DNA of 64,000 nt from Dethiosulfatarculus sandiegensis (GTDB lineage: Bacteria > Desulfobacterota > Desulfarculia > Desulfarculales > Desulfarculaceae). The position numbers and the translations under genes were made by a program. The stretch is from assembly GCF_000931935.2 (NCBI RefSeq), contig NZ_AZAC01000005.1, positions 17,756-81,755 of the forward strand. The letters are read 5' to 3'. The notes under the pieces were generated by a model. That model had not been told where the DNA came from and ran no database searches. It saw only the letters and a list, made by a program, of their open reading frames with translations. How positions within the stretch are numbered: the stretch's first letter is position 1; every line of letters begins with the position of its first letter. Shown here one piece after another: positions 8,391-14,925 of this stretch.

Positions 8391-8412
8391 TGCCGCAGGC
8401 TAGCCTGCGGCA
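8391..8412. promoter_or_regulatory. Perfect palindrome in divergent control region (I)
   Basis: TGCCGCAGGC (8391-8400) and GCCTGCGGCA (8403-8412) are exact inverted repeats with a TA centre. It lies 28 bp upstream of the leftward DUF2730 start and within the only spacer between the two divergent late operons. The symmetry and near-zero spacer suit a dimeric DNA-binding protein better than an RNA terminator. Confidence 0.55.
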
Positions 8413-8419
8413 GGCAAGA

Positions 8420-8448
8420 GCGTAACCCGGAACCGTTCCGGGTTACGC
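8420..8448. promoter_or_regulatory. Perfect 13-bp inverted repeat in divergent control region (II)
   Basis: GCGTAACCCGGAA (8420-8432) pairs exactly with 8436-8448 around a CCG loop; five T residues follow at 8453-8457. It can be read as an operator for a dimeric activator such as the Mor protein, since it overlaps where a -35 box for the rightward operon would fall, or as a rightward terminator. Both readings are open. Confidence 0.55.
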
Positions 8449-8465
8449 CTGATTTTTAAAGGGAA

Positions 8466-8471
8466 TATAGT
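8466..8471 (+). promoter_or_regulatory. Candidate -10 box of the rightward late operon
   Basis: TATAGT lies 6 bases upstream of the protease ATG (8478). There is no recognisable -35 at the right distance, where palindrome II sits instead, which is what an activator-dependent Mor/C-type promoter looks like. Transcription would start at or very near the ATG, and there is no good ribosome site, so a leaderless message is possible. Confidence 0.3.
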
Positions 8472-8477
8472 CGGGAC

Positions 8478-9329
8478 ATGAACAACTGGACTGCAATATT
8501 TGAGACAGGCAAGCATACCGATTCGGCGGGCGTAGAGCGCGAATTTGACCAGTCTGACCTGGATAAAATCATCGCCTCTTATGAGCCGAAAAAACACGAA
8601 GCTCCGCTGGTAATCGGGCATCCAAAAACCAACAGCCCTGCATTCGGATGGGTCGAAAGCCTGAGGCGCAACGGCAATAAGCTGTACGCAAAATTCAAGC
8701 AAGTCGGCGATGAAATCAAAGATGCCGTTGCCGCCGGACATTACAAAAAGAAATCAATTTCGCTTTATCCGGACGGCAGTTTGAGGCACGTGGGCTTGTT
8801 GGGCGCGGCACCGCCTGCAGTGAAGGGCCTGGGCGATGTGCAGTTCAAGGCTGACGAAGAATACACGGAATATAAATTTGCCGAGGCGGAAGCGGCCAAG
8901 GCCAATGAAAGGAATCAGCAAATGGATGAGCTTGAAAAGCTGAAGCAGGACGTAGCCGCCTTGAAAAATCAAGTGTCCGAGGTGGAAGCGGCCAAGGCCA
9001 AGGCCGAACAGCGGGCCAAAGCAGCTGAACAGGCCTATGCCGAGCGGGAAAAGGCAGATCAGGCCAAGGCCAGGGAAGCCCGGTTCTCTGAGCTACTCAA
9101 GGCAGGAAAGGCTTTACCCGGCGAGAAGGAAGCAATGCTCAACCTGGCCGAAGCCCTGGGCAGCGCCGGGGAGATCGAATTCGCGGAAGGGGAAAAGAAA
9201 GCAGCCGAATCTGCTTTCTGGGGCCTATTCGAAGCCCGAAAAGAAAACGGCCTTTTGACTGAATTTGCCGAGCCGGATGCCGAAAATAGTGACAACGGCA
9301 GCCGGATAGACCCGGCTAAAACCTTTTAA
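8478..9329 (+). CDS. Phage protease/scaffold, Mu I-like (gp32)
   Basis: 283 residues. The N-terminal ~125 residues match Mu I-type prohead proteases: FDQSDLDKIIASY, EAPLVIGHPKTNSPAFGWV and a KKKSISLYPDGSLRHVGLLG region in which conserved His and Ser residues would form the catalytic site. Residues about 140-215 are rich in Ala, Lys and Glu and form a coiled coil, the scaffold part that guides capsid assembly and is later degraded. It is the first gene of the rightward structural operon and precedes the decoration and capsid genes, as expected. Confidence 0.9.
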   Translation: MNNWTAIFETGKHTDSAGVEREFDQSDLDKIIASYEPKKHEAPLVIGHPKTNSPAFGWVESLRRNGNKLYAKFKQVGDEIKDAVAAGHYKKKSISLYPDGSLRHVGLLGAAPPAVKGLGDVQFKADEEYTEYKFAEAEAAKANERNQQMDELEKLKQDVAALKNQVSEVEAAKAKAEQRAKAAEQAYAEREKADQAKAREARFSELLKAGKALPGEKEAMLNLAEALGSAGEIEFAEGEKKAAESAFWGLFEARKENGLLTEFAEPDAENSDNGSRIDPAKTF

Positions 9330-9346
9330 CCCTAAGGAGGTTGAAA

Positions 9347-9706
9347 TTGGCAGATTCCGTTCATAATGCGGTCGTGGGGGGCACCTCCGTATCTGAAGTT
9401 GAAATCCTGGGCGGCCCTGGGCCTCATTTCGAAAGGGATTATCCCAAAGGCACCGGCGAGTTGACTGTGGGCCAGCTTGCTGCAATCAGTGATGCAGACG
9501 GCCTGGTCTACGCCTATGACCCGGCCGACACAAACCTGGACGTCGTAAAAGGTGTTGTTTCCGCCCCGGCAGAATCAGCCGCGACAAACGTGCGCTTGCT
9601 TGTGTTTGGCCACGTTAACCGCGTCCACCTGAAAGTCGGGGCATCAGCCGCAGATGCAGCCGCCCTGCTGGCCTTGGAAGAGCGCCACATTTACCCGGTG
9701 GGATAA
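9347..9706 (+). CDS. Head decoration protein, lambda gpD-like
   Basis: 119 residues with a TTG start. An upstream in-frame TTG at 9341 touches the AAGGAGG box (9334-9340), whereas TTG 9347 lies 6 bases from it, so 9347 is chosen. The small, Gly/Ala-rich, beta-type sequence (GELTVGQLAAISDADGLVYAYDP...HVNRVHLKVGA) fits gpD-family proteins that trim and stabilise the expanded capsid. The location between protease and capsid gene supports this. Confidence 0.75.
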   Translation: MADSVHNAVVGGTSVSEVEILGGPGPHFERDYPKGTGELTVGQLAAISDADGLVYAYDPADTNLDVVKGVVSAPAESAATNVRLLVFGHVNRVHLKVGASAADAAALLALEERHIYPVG

Positions 9707-9715
9707 GGAGCATCC

Positions 9716-10720
9716 ATGTTTATCGTTGATCTAAGCAAATATTTCACCGCTCAAAAAATCGCCAAGCGTTTTGAATCCATGCCGCCTATCAAGTCCACTG
9801 TGCTTGATCTGCTTTTTCCCGAGGCCGTGCGCGAGCAGTACGAGTCTCCGGTTATTCCCATATCCGAAATCGCCCAGACGATCAACGTGGTGCCGGTGGT
9901 GCACCGTGGGTCTGCATCCATTCCCCTTGACGGCGACACCCAGCTGACCGGCTTTGTCGAGCCTTTGCCCGTGCGAATCCATACGCAGATAAGCGCCAAG
10001 GACCTAAACGACATGAAGCTCCTGGGCGAATCCAGCCGCGAGAAATGGGCCAAGCGCCGCCAAGAAAAAATCAGGCGGACAGTGCGGCTCAATACGGAAG
10101 TTTTCGCTGCCCAGGCCGTTCTGGACGGGAAAATCAGCTTCCCGCTGTTGCAGTCAAACGGGCAATACCAAATGTACGAAGTAACCTACCAGGGCCAGAC
10201 CATCCAAAGCGTCAACGTGGCATCCACCTCCAAATGGAACGCAACGGAAGCCACCCTGGTCAAGGTCTATGAGCTCCTGGAAGACATGGCCGACGCCCTG
10301 GACAATGAGGGCTACGGCGGAGACAAGGTCACCCTGGCCGGTAAAACGGCCTACAGCGCCTTGTTGGCCCTGATTGAAGACCTAACGGAAAAGCCCAAGG
10401 TGCCGGTAAGGGTCTCGGAAAAGGGTGAAATCATCATCGGCGGCCATACCGTCAGGAAGCTGGCTGAAAGCTATCGCAACCCCAAAACCGGGGCGACAGT
10501 CAAGAAGCTGGCCGACGGCGAGATCCGCATGATCAGTAAAGGCTACACCAGCCTGTTTTACGCGGCGGTGGACGACCTGGACGCCAACCTCCACGCCATG
10601 CCCATGTTCGTCAAACCAATCCCGATCACAGATCCCTCGGGCTACAAACTGGTAGGCGAATCCAAGCCGCTTCCGGCGGTTGCGCCCAAGGCCACCTGCA
10701 AGGCGATTGTGATCGCTTAA
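9716..10720 (+). CDS. Major capsid protein, lambda gpE-type
   Basis: 334 residues, the typical size of gpE-family HK97-fold capsid proteins. Recognisable features are the N-terminal FTAQKIAKRFESMPPIKSTVLDLLFPE, the VVPVVHRGSASIPLDGDT stretch, ISAKDLNDMKLLGESSREKW, and the C-terminal MISKGYTSLFYAAVDDLDANLHAMPMF. The protein forms the icosahedral shell. Mu itself uses a different capsid protein (T), so this head module is of lambda type within a Mu-like genome. A strong hairpin follows the stop. Confidence 0.9.
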   Translation: MFIVDLSKYFTAQKIAKRFESMPPIKSTVLDLLFPEAVREQYESPVIPISEIAQTINVVPVVHRGSASIPLDGDTQLTGFVEPLPVRIHTQISAKDLNDMKLLGESSREKWAKRRQEKIRRTVRLNTEVFAAQAVLDGKISFPLLQSNGQYQMYEVTYQGQTIQSVNVASTSKWNATEATLVKVYELLEDMADALDNEGYGGDKVTLAGKTAYSALLALIEDLTEKPKVPVRVSEKGEIIIGGHTVRKLAESYRNPKTGATVKKLADGEIRMISKGYTSLFYAAVDDLDANLHAMPMFVKPIPITDPSGYKLVGESKPLPAVAPKATCKAIVIA

Positions 10721-10740
10721 GGCCCCGTAACCCCAACCAA

Positions 10741-10773
10741 GCCTTTGCACTAGTACAAAACTAGTGCAAAGGC
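10741..10773 (+). terminator. Intercistronic hairpin downstream of the capsid gene
   Basis: GCCTTTGCACTAGT (10741-10754) and 10760-10773 are exact inverted repeats of 14 bp with an ACAAA loop. No T-run follows, so it is more likely a transcript-stabilising or attenuating hairpin than a full terminator. It would uncouple high capsid expression from the minor joining proteins downstream. Confidence 0.55.
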
Positions 10774-10785
10774 CGCGAGAAGCCC

Positions 10786-11211
10786 ATGTACGCATCAAAG
10801 GCAGACCTGGATAAGCTGATCGCCCCGGACCTGATCGACCAGTTGTGCGATGACGGCCCTGGCGGCCAGGCCCCTGATGATGTGATCGCAGAGGCGATCG
10901 AGCAGGCTGACCGTGAAATTGATGCCTACCTGGGCCAGATAAGCCCGGTGCCCCTTTCCCCCGTGCCGCCGATCGCAAATATGATCAGCGCCAAAATCGC
11001 AATCTATAACCTGCACCGGAGGCGGCCGCATCTTGAGCTGGGGGAATGGGGCGAAGAATACAAGCGATGCGTAAAGCTGCTTGAAAAAATAGCAAAAAAG
11101 GAAATAAGCATCGGGACTCCTGACGACGGGGGAGGGCAAAGCCAGGCAGCCGATCCTGCCCGCATGGCTGTGGTTACGCCCTCCCCCTATTTTGATTTAT
11201 CGGATTTTTAG
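10786..11211 (+). CDS. Mu gp36-like protein (DUF1320), head-tail joining
   Basis: 141 residues. It starts MYASKADLDKLI and has the DUF1320 pattern EAIEQADREIDAYLGQ followed by P-rich PVPLSPVPPIANMISAKIAIYNLHRRR and a GEWGEEYKRCVKLLEKIAKKEI helix. These proteins are counterparts of the gp6-type head-tail connectors and sit next to the capsid gene. The C-terminal tail is longer and low in complexity. Order (capsid, gp36, G, gp37, gp38, sheath) matches Mu. Confidence 0.88.
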   Translation: MYASKADLDKLIAPDLIDQLCDDGPGGQAPDDVIAEAIEQADREIDAYLGQISPVPLSPVPPIANMISAKIAIYNLHRRRPHLELGEWGEEYKRCVKLLEKIAKKEISIGTPDDGGGQSQAADPARMAVVTPSPYFDLSDF

Positions 11212-11213
11212 CC

Positions 11214-11660
11214 ATGGCCGGAATAACCATCGAACTCGCAGACAGCGAAATCAAACAGGCCCTGCGTGACCTGCGCAGGCTGCTGGCCGACCCTGAGCCC
11301 CTTATGGCTGAAATCGGAGAAATCGTCTTATCCCAAGCCCAAGACAGCTTCCGGGAGCAGCAATCCCCGGCAGGCGATGCCTGGCAACCAAGCCAGCGCG
11401 CCTTGGAACAAGGCGGGCAAACGCTTATCGATACTGGCCAGCTTTTGGCCTCGCTTAATAACGAAATTGAAGTGATGCCGGATTCGGTCACTGTAGGCAG
11501 CTCCAAAATTTACGCCGCCATCCACCAGTTCGGCGGTGATGCCGGGGCAGGCCACAAAGTTCAGATCCCGGCCAGGCCCTATCTGCCGGATGAAGAGACC
11601 GTTGACATGGCTGAAATCCGGGCCGCCATAGACGCCCATTTTGAGGAGGCCTACAGGTGA
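11214..11660 (+). CDS. Virion morphogenesis protein, Mu G / P2 gpS-like
   Basis: 148 residues. MAGITIELADSEIKQALRDLRR at the N-terminus and the core 'W...S..ALEQGGQTLIDTGQLLASLN..I......V.VGSSKIYAAIHQFGGDAG....IPARPYL' are diagnostic of this family, which acts in tail completion and head-tail joining. It begins two bases after the previous stop. In Mu the G gene (31) lies before I; here it lies after gp36, a small local rearrangement. Confidence 0.9.
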   Translation: MAGITIELADSEIKQALRDLRRLLADPEPLMAEIGEIVLSQAQDSFREQQSPAGDAWQPSQRALEQGGQTLIDTGQLLASLNNEIEVMPDSVTVGSSKIYAAIHQFGGDAGAGHKVQIPARPYLPDEETVDMAEIRAAIDAHFEEAYR

Positions 11661-12169
11661 TTTACGGGGATTTGATAGCCGTCGAATTCGCGGTCCTGGA
11701 TGCCTTGGCCGCTGACCAGCAGCTCAAAGCCTGGGGCATCGAGCCGGAAAGCCTGCCCGGCCTGTCCAAACACGATGAACTGGCGCGGCTGTTCCGGAGG
11801 CATCCGGCAGCCGGACTTTATACCCCGCGCGGAACTTTTGAGCGAAGCCAGGACGGCAATATCCAATACGAATGCGGCCGCATCCTGATTCTCGCGGCCG
11901 GGGCAAACTACAGGAGCCCCTCTGCCCCTCGGGCCGGTGGGCCAAAGCTCCCAGGAGCTAACCACATAATTTCGCGTTGCGCTCAAATCATCACCGCGAC
12001 CTGGCCGGAGCCCACCGGGAACATAGCTGATATCAAGCCCAAAAACTGGAGCCTGGTTTGGTGTAACCGGCAAATAGCAGTGTGTGTTTTGGAGATTGAA
12101 ACCAAATTGGCACGCCCCCTCCCACCATCACCACAGGAGATAAAAACCTATGGCGCAAGCTACGAATAA
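11657..12169 (+). CDS. Mu gp37-like protein (DUF1834)
   Basis: 170 residues. The sequence contains the FRRHPAAGLYTPRGTFERSQDGNIQYECGRILILAAGANYRS region and an AQIITATW segment typical of gp37/DUF1834, proposed tail-terminator-type proteins of Mu-like phages. GTG is the first codon, overlapping the preceding stop (11657-11660). Assignment rests on pattern and on its place between G and gp38. Confidence 0.78.
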   Translation: MIYGDLIAVEFAVLDALAADQQLKAWGIEPESLPGLSKHDELARLFRRHPAAGLYTPRGTFERSQDGNIQYECGRILILAAGANYRSPSAPRAGGPKLPGANHIISRCAQIITATWPEPTGNIADIKPKNWSLVWCNRQIAVCVLEIETKLARPLPPSPQEIKTYGASYE

Positions 12170-12476
12170 GGAAAAAAAAGAAGCCCAAAAAGCAGCCCCC
12201 AGCCCCATGCCCAAAAAGGCGGCCACCACCAAAAAGCCTGCCGGGCCGGTTATTTACATGGGGCCGAACCTGCGCAACTTGATCACTCACGGCCAGGTCT
12301 TTATTGACGGCAGCCCGCCGATTCCCGGCGACCTGGTCGAAGTAGCCACCCCGCTGTTTTTGCCGGTTGATGATTTACCCAAAGCCAAGATGGAGCTTTC
12401 CAGCACCACGTCTCCCTTAAGCAAGGCCTACGCCAAGGCCAAGGCCGCACTTGAGGAGGGAGGGATTATTAAATGA
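12150..12476 (+). CDS. Mu gp38-like protein (DUF2635-type)
   Basis: 108 residues. A Lys/Ala/Pro-rich N-terminal ~30 residues is followed by VIYMGPNLRNLITHGQVFIDGSP and PLFLPVDDLPKAKMEL, a short beta-type protein seen just before the sheath gene in Mu-like phages (gp38 position). Its role in the tail is not known. It overlaps both neighbouring genes by 20 and 4 bp. The basic N-terminus is longer than usual for this group. Confidence 0.7.
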   Translation: MAQATNKEKKEAQKAAPSPMPKKAATTKKPAGPVIYMGPNLRNLITHGQVFIDGSPPIPGDLVEVATPLFLPVDDLPKAKMELSSTTSPLSKAYAKAKAALEEGGIIK

Positions 12477-13927
12477 GCTACAGCCACGGCGTATACGCCA
12501 GCCAACTGCCAACATCAATCGTGCCGCCGCGCCGGGTGTATTGCTCCTTGCCCGTGATCATTGGCACCTCACCGGTGCATATGATCTCGGAAGGCATAAC
12601 CGGCGCTGTGAACGAGCCGGTATTGGCCCACTCCTATGATGAGGCGGTCAAGGCCCTGGGCTATTCGGAAGACTGGGGCAAATACACCCTGAGCGAGGCG
12701 ATCTACACCTACTTTGCCTTGTACGGGGTGGGGCCGATTGTGCTTATCAATGTGTTTGACCCGGCAACCCACAAGACTGAGGTGACTGACGAGGCCGCGA
12801 CTTTCGCAGGCGGGATCATCACCCTGGCCAATCCCGGCCTGGTGAGCGATCCGGTTATAAAAAGCTCTGACGGTGTCACCACTTATGTGGCGAACACTGA
12901 TTACACCTTTGACAAGATAACCGGCGTGATCAGCCTGGTTGAAGGGGGATCAATTACAGCCGGTGCCGAGGTCAAGCTCACCTATTCCTACGGCGACCCC
13001 GGCAAGGTAACTTCCAACCAAATCATCGGTGGTGTGAATGCCGAGACTGGGGCAAAATCCGGGTTGGAACTTGCAAACGAGGTCTTCCCGCGCTTTGGCC
13101 TGGTTCCTGCTTTGATCCTGGCCCCTGGCTGGAGCCATGATCCGATCGTGGCGGCTGTAATGGCCACCAAAGCAGACAGCCTAAACGGCGGGCATTTCGA
13201 CGCCATGGCCGTAGCTGACATCCCCTGCGACGCCAGCGGTTGCACCAAATACAGCGACGTAGCTGCCTGGAAAGCCACCAACAACTACACAGACAGCAAC
13301 CTGGTCGCCTGCTGGCCCATGCTCAAGTTGGGCGACAAGAAGTTTCACCTTTCCACCCAGGCCGCAGCCCTTATGGGCAAGGTGGATGAAGCCAACGACG
13401 ACATCCCTTATGAAAGCCCCAGCAACAAGCCCCTTGAAATGAACGGGGCCGTCCTGGCGGACGGAAGTGAAGTCTGGCTCGGGCCGGAAAGCGCAAGCTA
13501 CTTAAACGGCCAGGGCGTAACCACTGCCCTTAACTGGAACGGCCGCTGGACACTTTGGGGCAACCGCACTGCAGCCTATCCAACCATTACGGATGTAAAG
13601 GATTCCTTTATCCCTGTGCAGCGCATGTTCCGCTGGAAGGCAAACGAGTTTGTCTTGACCTTCTGGCAAAAAGTCGATCAGCCGATCACAAAGCGCATAG
13701 TGGAATCCATTGTTGACTCCGAGAACATCCGCCTAAACGGCCTAGCTGCGCGGGAAGCTATCCTGGGCGGCCGCATTGAATTCCTGGCCGAAGAGAACCC
13801 GGTAACCGATTTAATGGACGGCGTCATGGCCTTCCACCTTTACCTCACCCCGCCTTCCCCGGCGCGGGAGATCTCGGCACGGCTTGAATACGACCCCGGT
13901 TATCTTTCCACCCTGTTTGCCCGTTAG
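12473..13927 (+). CDS. Contractile tail sheath protein (Mu L-like)
   Basis: 484 residues, normal for Mu-type sheaths. It contains HGVYASQLPTSIVPPRRV at the start, an immunoglobulin-like insertion (VKSSDGVTTYVANTDYTFD...ITAGAEVKLTYSYGDP, about 125-180) and the conserved sheath C-terminal core NWNGRWTLWGNRTAAYP followed by FVLTFWQKVDQPITKRIV. The sheath contracts on adsorption and drives the tube through the cell envelope. It establishes that the phage is a myovirus. Confidence 0.95.
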   Translation: MSYSHGVYASQLPTSIVPPRRVYCSLPVIIGTSPVHMISEGITGAVNEPVLAHSYDEAVKALGYSEDWGKYTLSEAIYTYFALYGVGPIVLINVFDPATHKTEVTDEAATFAGGIITLANPGLVSDPVIKSSDGVTTYVANTDYTFDKITGVISLVEGGSITAGAEVKLTYSYGDPGKVTSNQIIGGVNAETGAKSGLELANEVFPRFGLVPALILAPGWSHDPIVAAVMATKADSLNGGHFDAMAVADIPCDASGCTKYSDVAAWKATNNYTDSNLVACWPMLKLGDKKFHLSTQAAALMGKVDEANDDIPYESPSNKPLEMNGAVLADGSEVWLGPESASYLNGQGVTTALNWNGRWTLWGNRTAAYPTITDVKDSFIPVQRMFRWKANEFVLTFWQKVDQPITKRIVESIVDSENIRLNGLAAREAILGGRIEFLAEENPVTDLMDGVMAFHLYLTPPSPAREISARLEYDPGYLSTLFAR

Positions 13928-13947
13928 CCCGAGAGGAGAACTGAATT

Positions 13948-14472
13948 ATGGAAAAAGGCAAGATACCCCAAATATTGAATAACTTCAGGGCATATGCCGA
14001 CGACGGCGCACTTCTCGGCACAGTGGATGTGGAGCTTCCGGAGTTGGAGGCCATCACCGAAGAGATCAAGGGTGCGGGCATTGCAGGCACAGCTGATATG
14101 CCGATCCAAGGGCATTACGGTGCGCTTACCCTGAAGCTGAACTGGCGCACCACAACTGATGCCCAACTTGCCATGACTGCGCCCAAGGCACACAAAATCG
14201 AACTGCGGGGCTCGGTGCAGACATATGACAGTACAAACGGCACCTACGCCACCACCCCCTTGAAAATAGTCACCAAGGCCATCCCCAAAAAGACACCCCT
14301 GGGCAAGCTGGCCAGCGGCGAAAAAATGGACGCAGGCAACGAATTCGAAGTGATCTATCTCAAGCTTTTGCTTGCGGACAAAGAATGGATTGAAATTGAT
14401 AAGCTCAATTTTATCTGCAAAATCGACGGCAAAGATTACCTGGAGAGCGTGAGAAGCGATTTAGGAATTTAA
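13948..14472 (+). CDS. Major tail tube protein (FII / Mu M-like)
   Basis: 174 residues. Starts MEKGKIPQILNNFRAYADDGALLGTVDVELPELE, a hallmark of P2 FII-type tube proteins, and ends with LLADKEWIEIDKLNFICKIDGKDYLESVRSDLG. The protein polymerises into the inner tube inside the sheath. A GAGAGGAG box lies upstream of the ATG. Confidence 0.93.
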   Translation: MEKGKIPQILNNFRAYADDGALLGTVDVELPELEAITEEIKGAGIAGTADMPIQGHYGALTLKLNWRTTTDAQLAMTAPKAHKIELRGSVQTYDSTNGTYATTPLKIVTKAIPKKTPLGKLASGEKMDAGNEFEVIYLKLLLADKEWIEIDKLNFICKIDGKDYLESVRSDLGI

Positions 14473-14511
14473 GCCCAGCCTGCCATTTGAAATGAGAAAG
14501 GACAACGGAAA

Positions 14512-14775
14512 ATGATCACCGTGAAGCTAAGCGCGCCGGTTGTCTGGGACGAAAAGAAGCATGACAACCTTGACCTGGACTTTGAAAGGCTCACTGGCCG
14601 GGATCTGATTGAAGCCGAAAGCGCCCGTGATGCCATCAACGCCGCAGGCAGCCAGGTGGGCTATGGCCTTTGCCTGGCGGCCAAGGCCCTGAAAAGGCCG
14701 GTTGACGATTTGTTGGATCTCCCCGCCAGAGATGCCAACGCCGTGGCAGCGGAAGCCATATCTTTTTTGCTCTAA
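14512..14775 (+). CDS. Tail assembly chaperone, short form (Mu gp41-like)
   Basis: 87 residues before a TAA at 14773. It contains the gp41/gpE-type pattern LTGRDLIEAESARDAI followed by LCLAAKALKRPVDDLLDLPARDANAVAAEAISFLL. Between the tube and tape-measure genes, phages encode two overlapping tail chaperones linked by a programmed frameshift; this is the first. A slippery heptamer T TTT TTG sits two codons before its stop (see next entry). The pair coats and folds the tape measure during tail assembly. Confidence 0.88.
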   Translation: MITVKLSAPVVWDEKKHDNLDLDFERLTGRDLIEAESARDAINAAGSQVGYGLCLAAKALKRPVDDLLDLPARDANAVAAEAISFLL

Positions 14776-14924
14776 TCGCCTGGCCCGGCAGGCAAGATGC
14801 CTTTGTCCTGGCCCTGGCCCTGGCCAGGGCGGGCTATGGCAATGCGCCTGGCTGGCTCCTGGTGCCGGCCAATGAACTGACCGACTGGGCAAATGCCGCC
14901 CTAACCCTAAGTAATAAGAGATAA
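14763..14924 (+). other. Programmed -1 frameshift site and C-terminal extension of tail chaperone
   Basis: The heptamer T TTT TTG (14763-14769) is in register with the zero frame as X XXY YYZ. Slipping back one base avoids the TAA at 14773 and opens the -1 frame to a TAA at 14922-14924. The extension reads ALIAWPGRQDAFVLALALAR then AGYGNAPGWLLVPANEL and ends TLSNKR, about 51 added residues. It has no start codon of its own and ends just before the GTG of the tape measure. This is the classical G/GT arrangement, also known for gp41/gp42 positions in Mu-like phages. Confidence 0.82.
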
Positions 14925-14925
14925 T

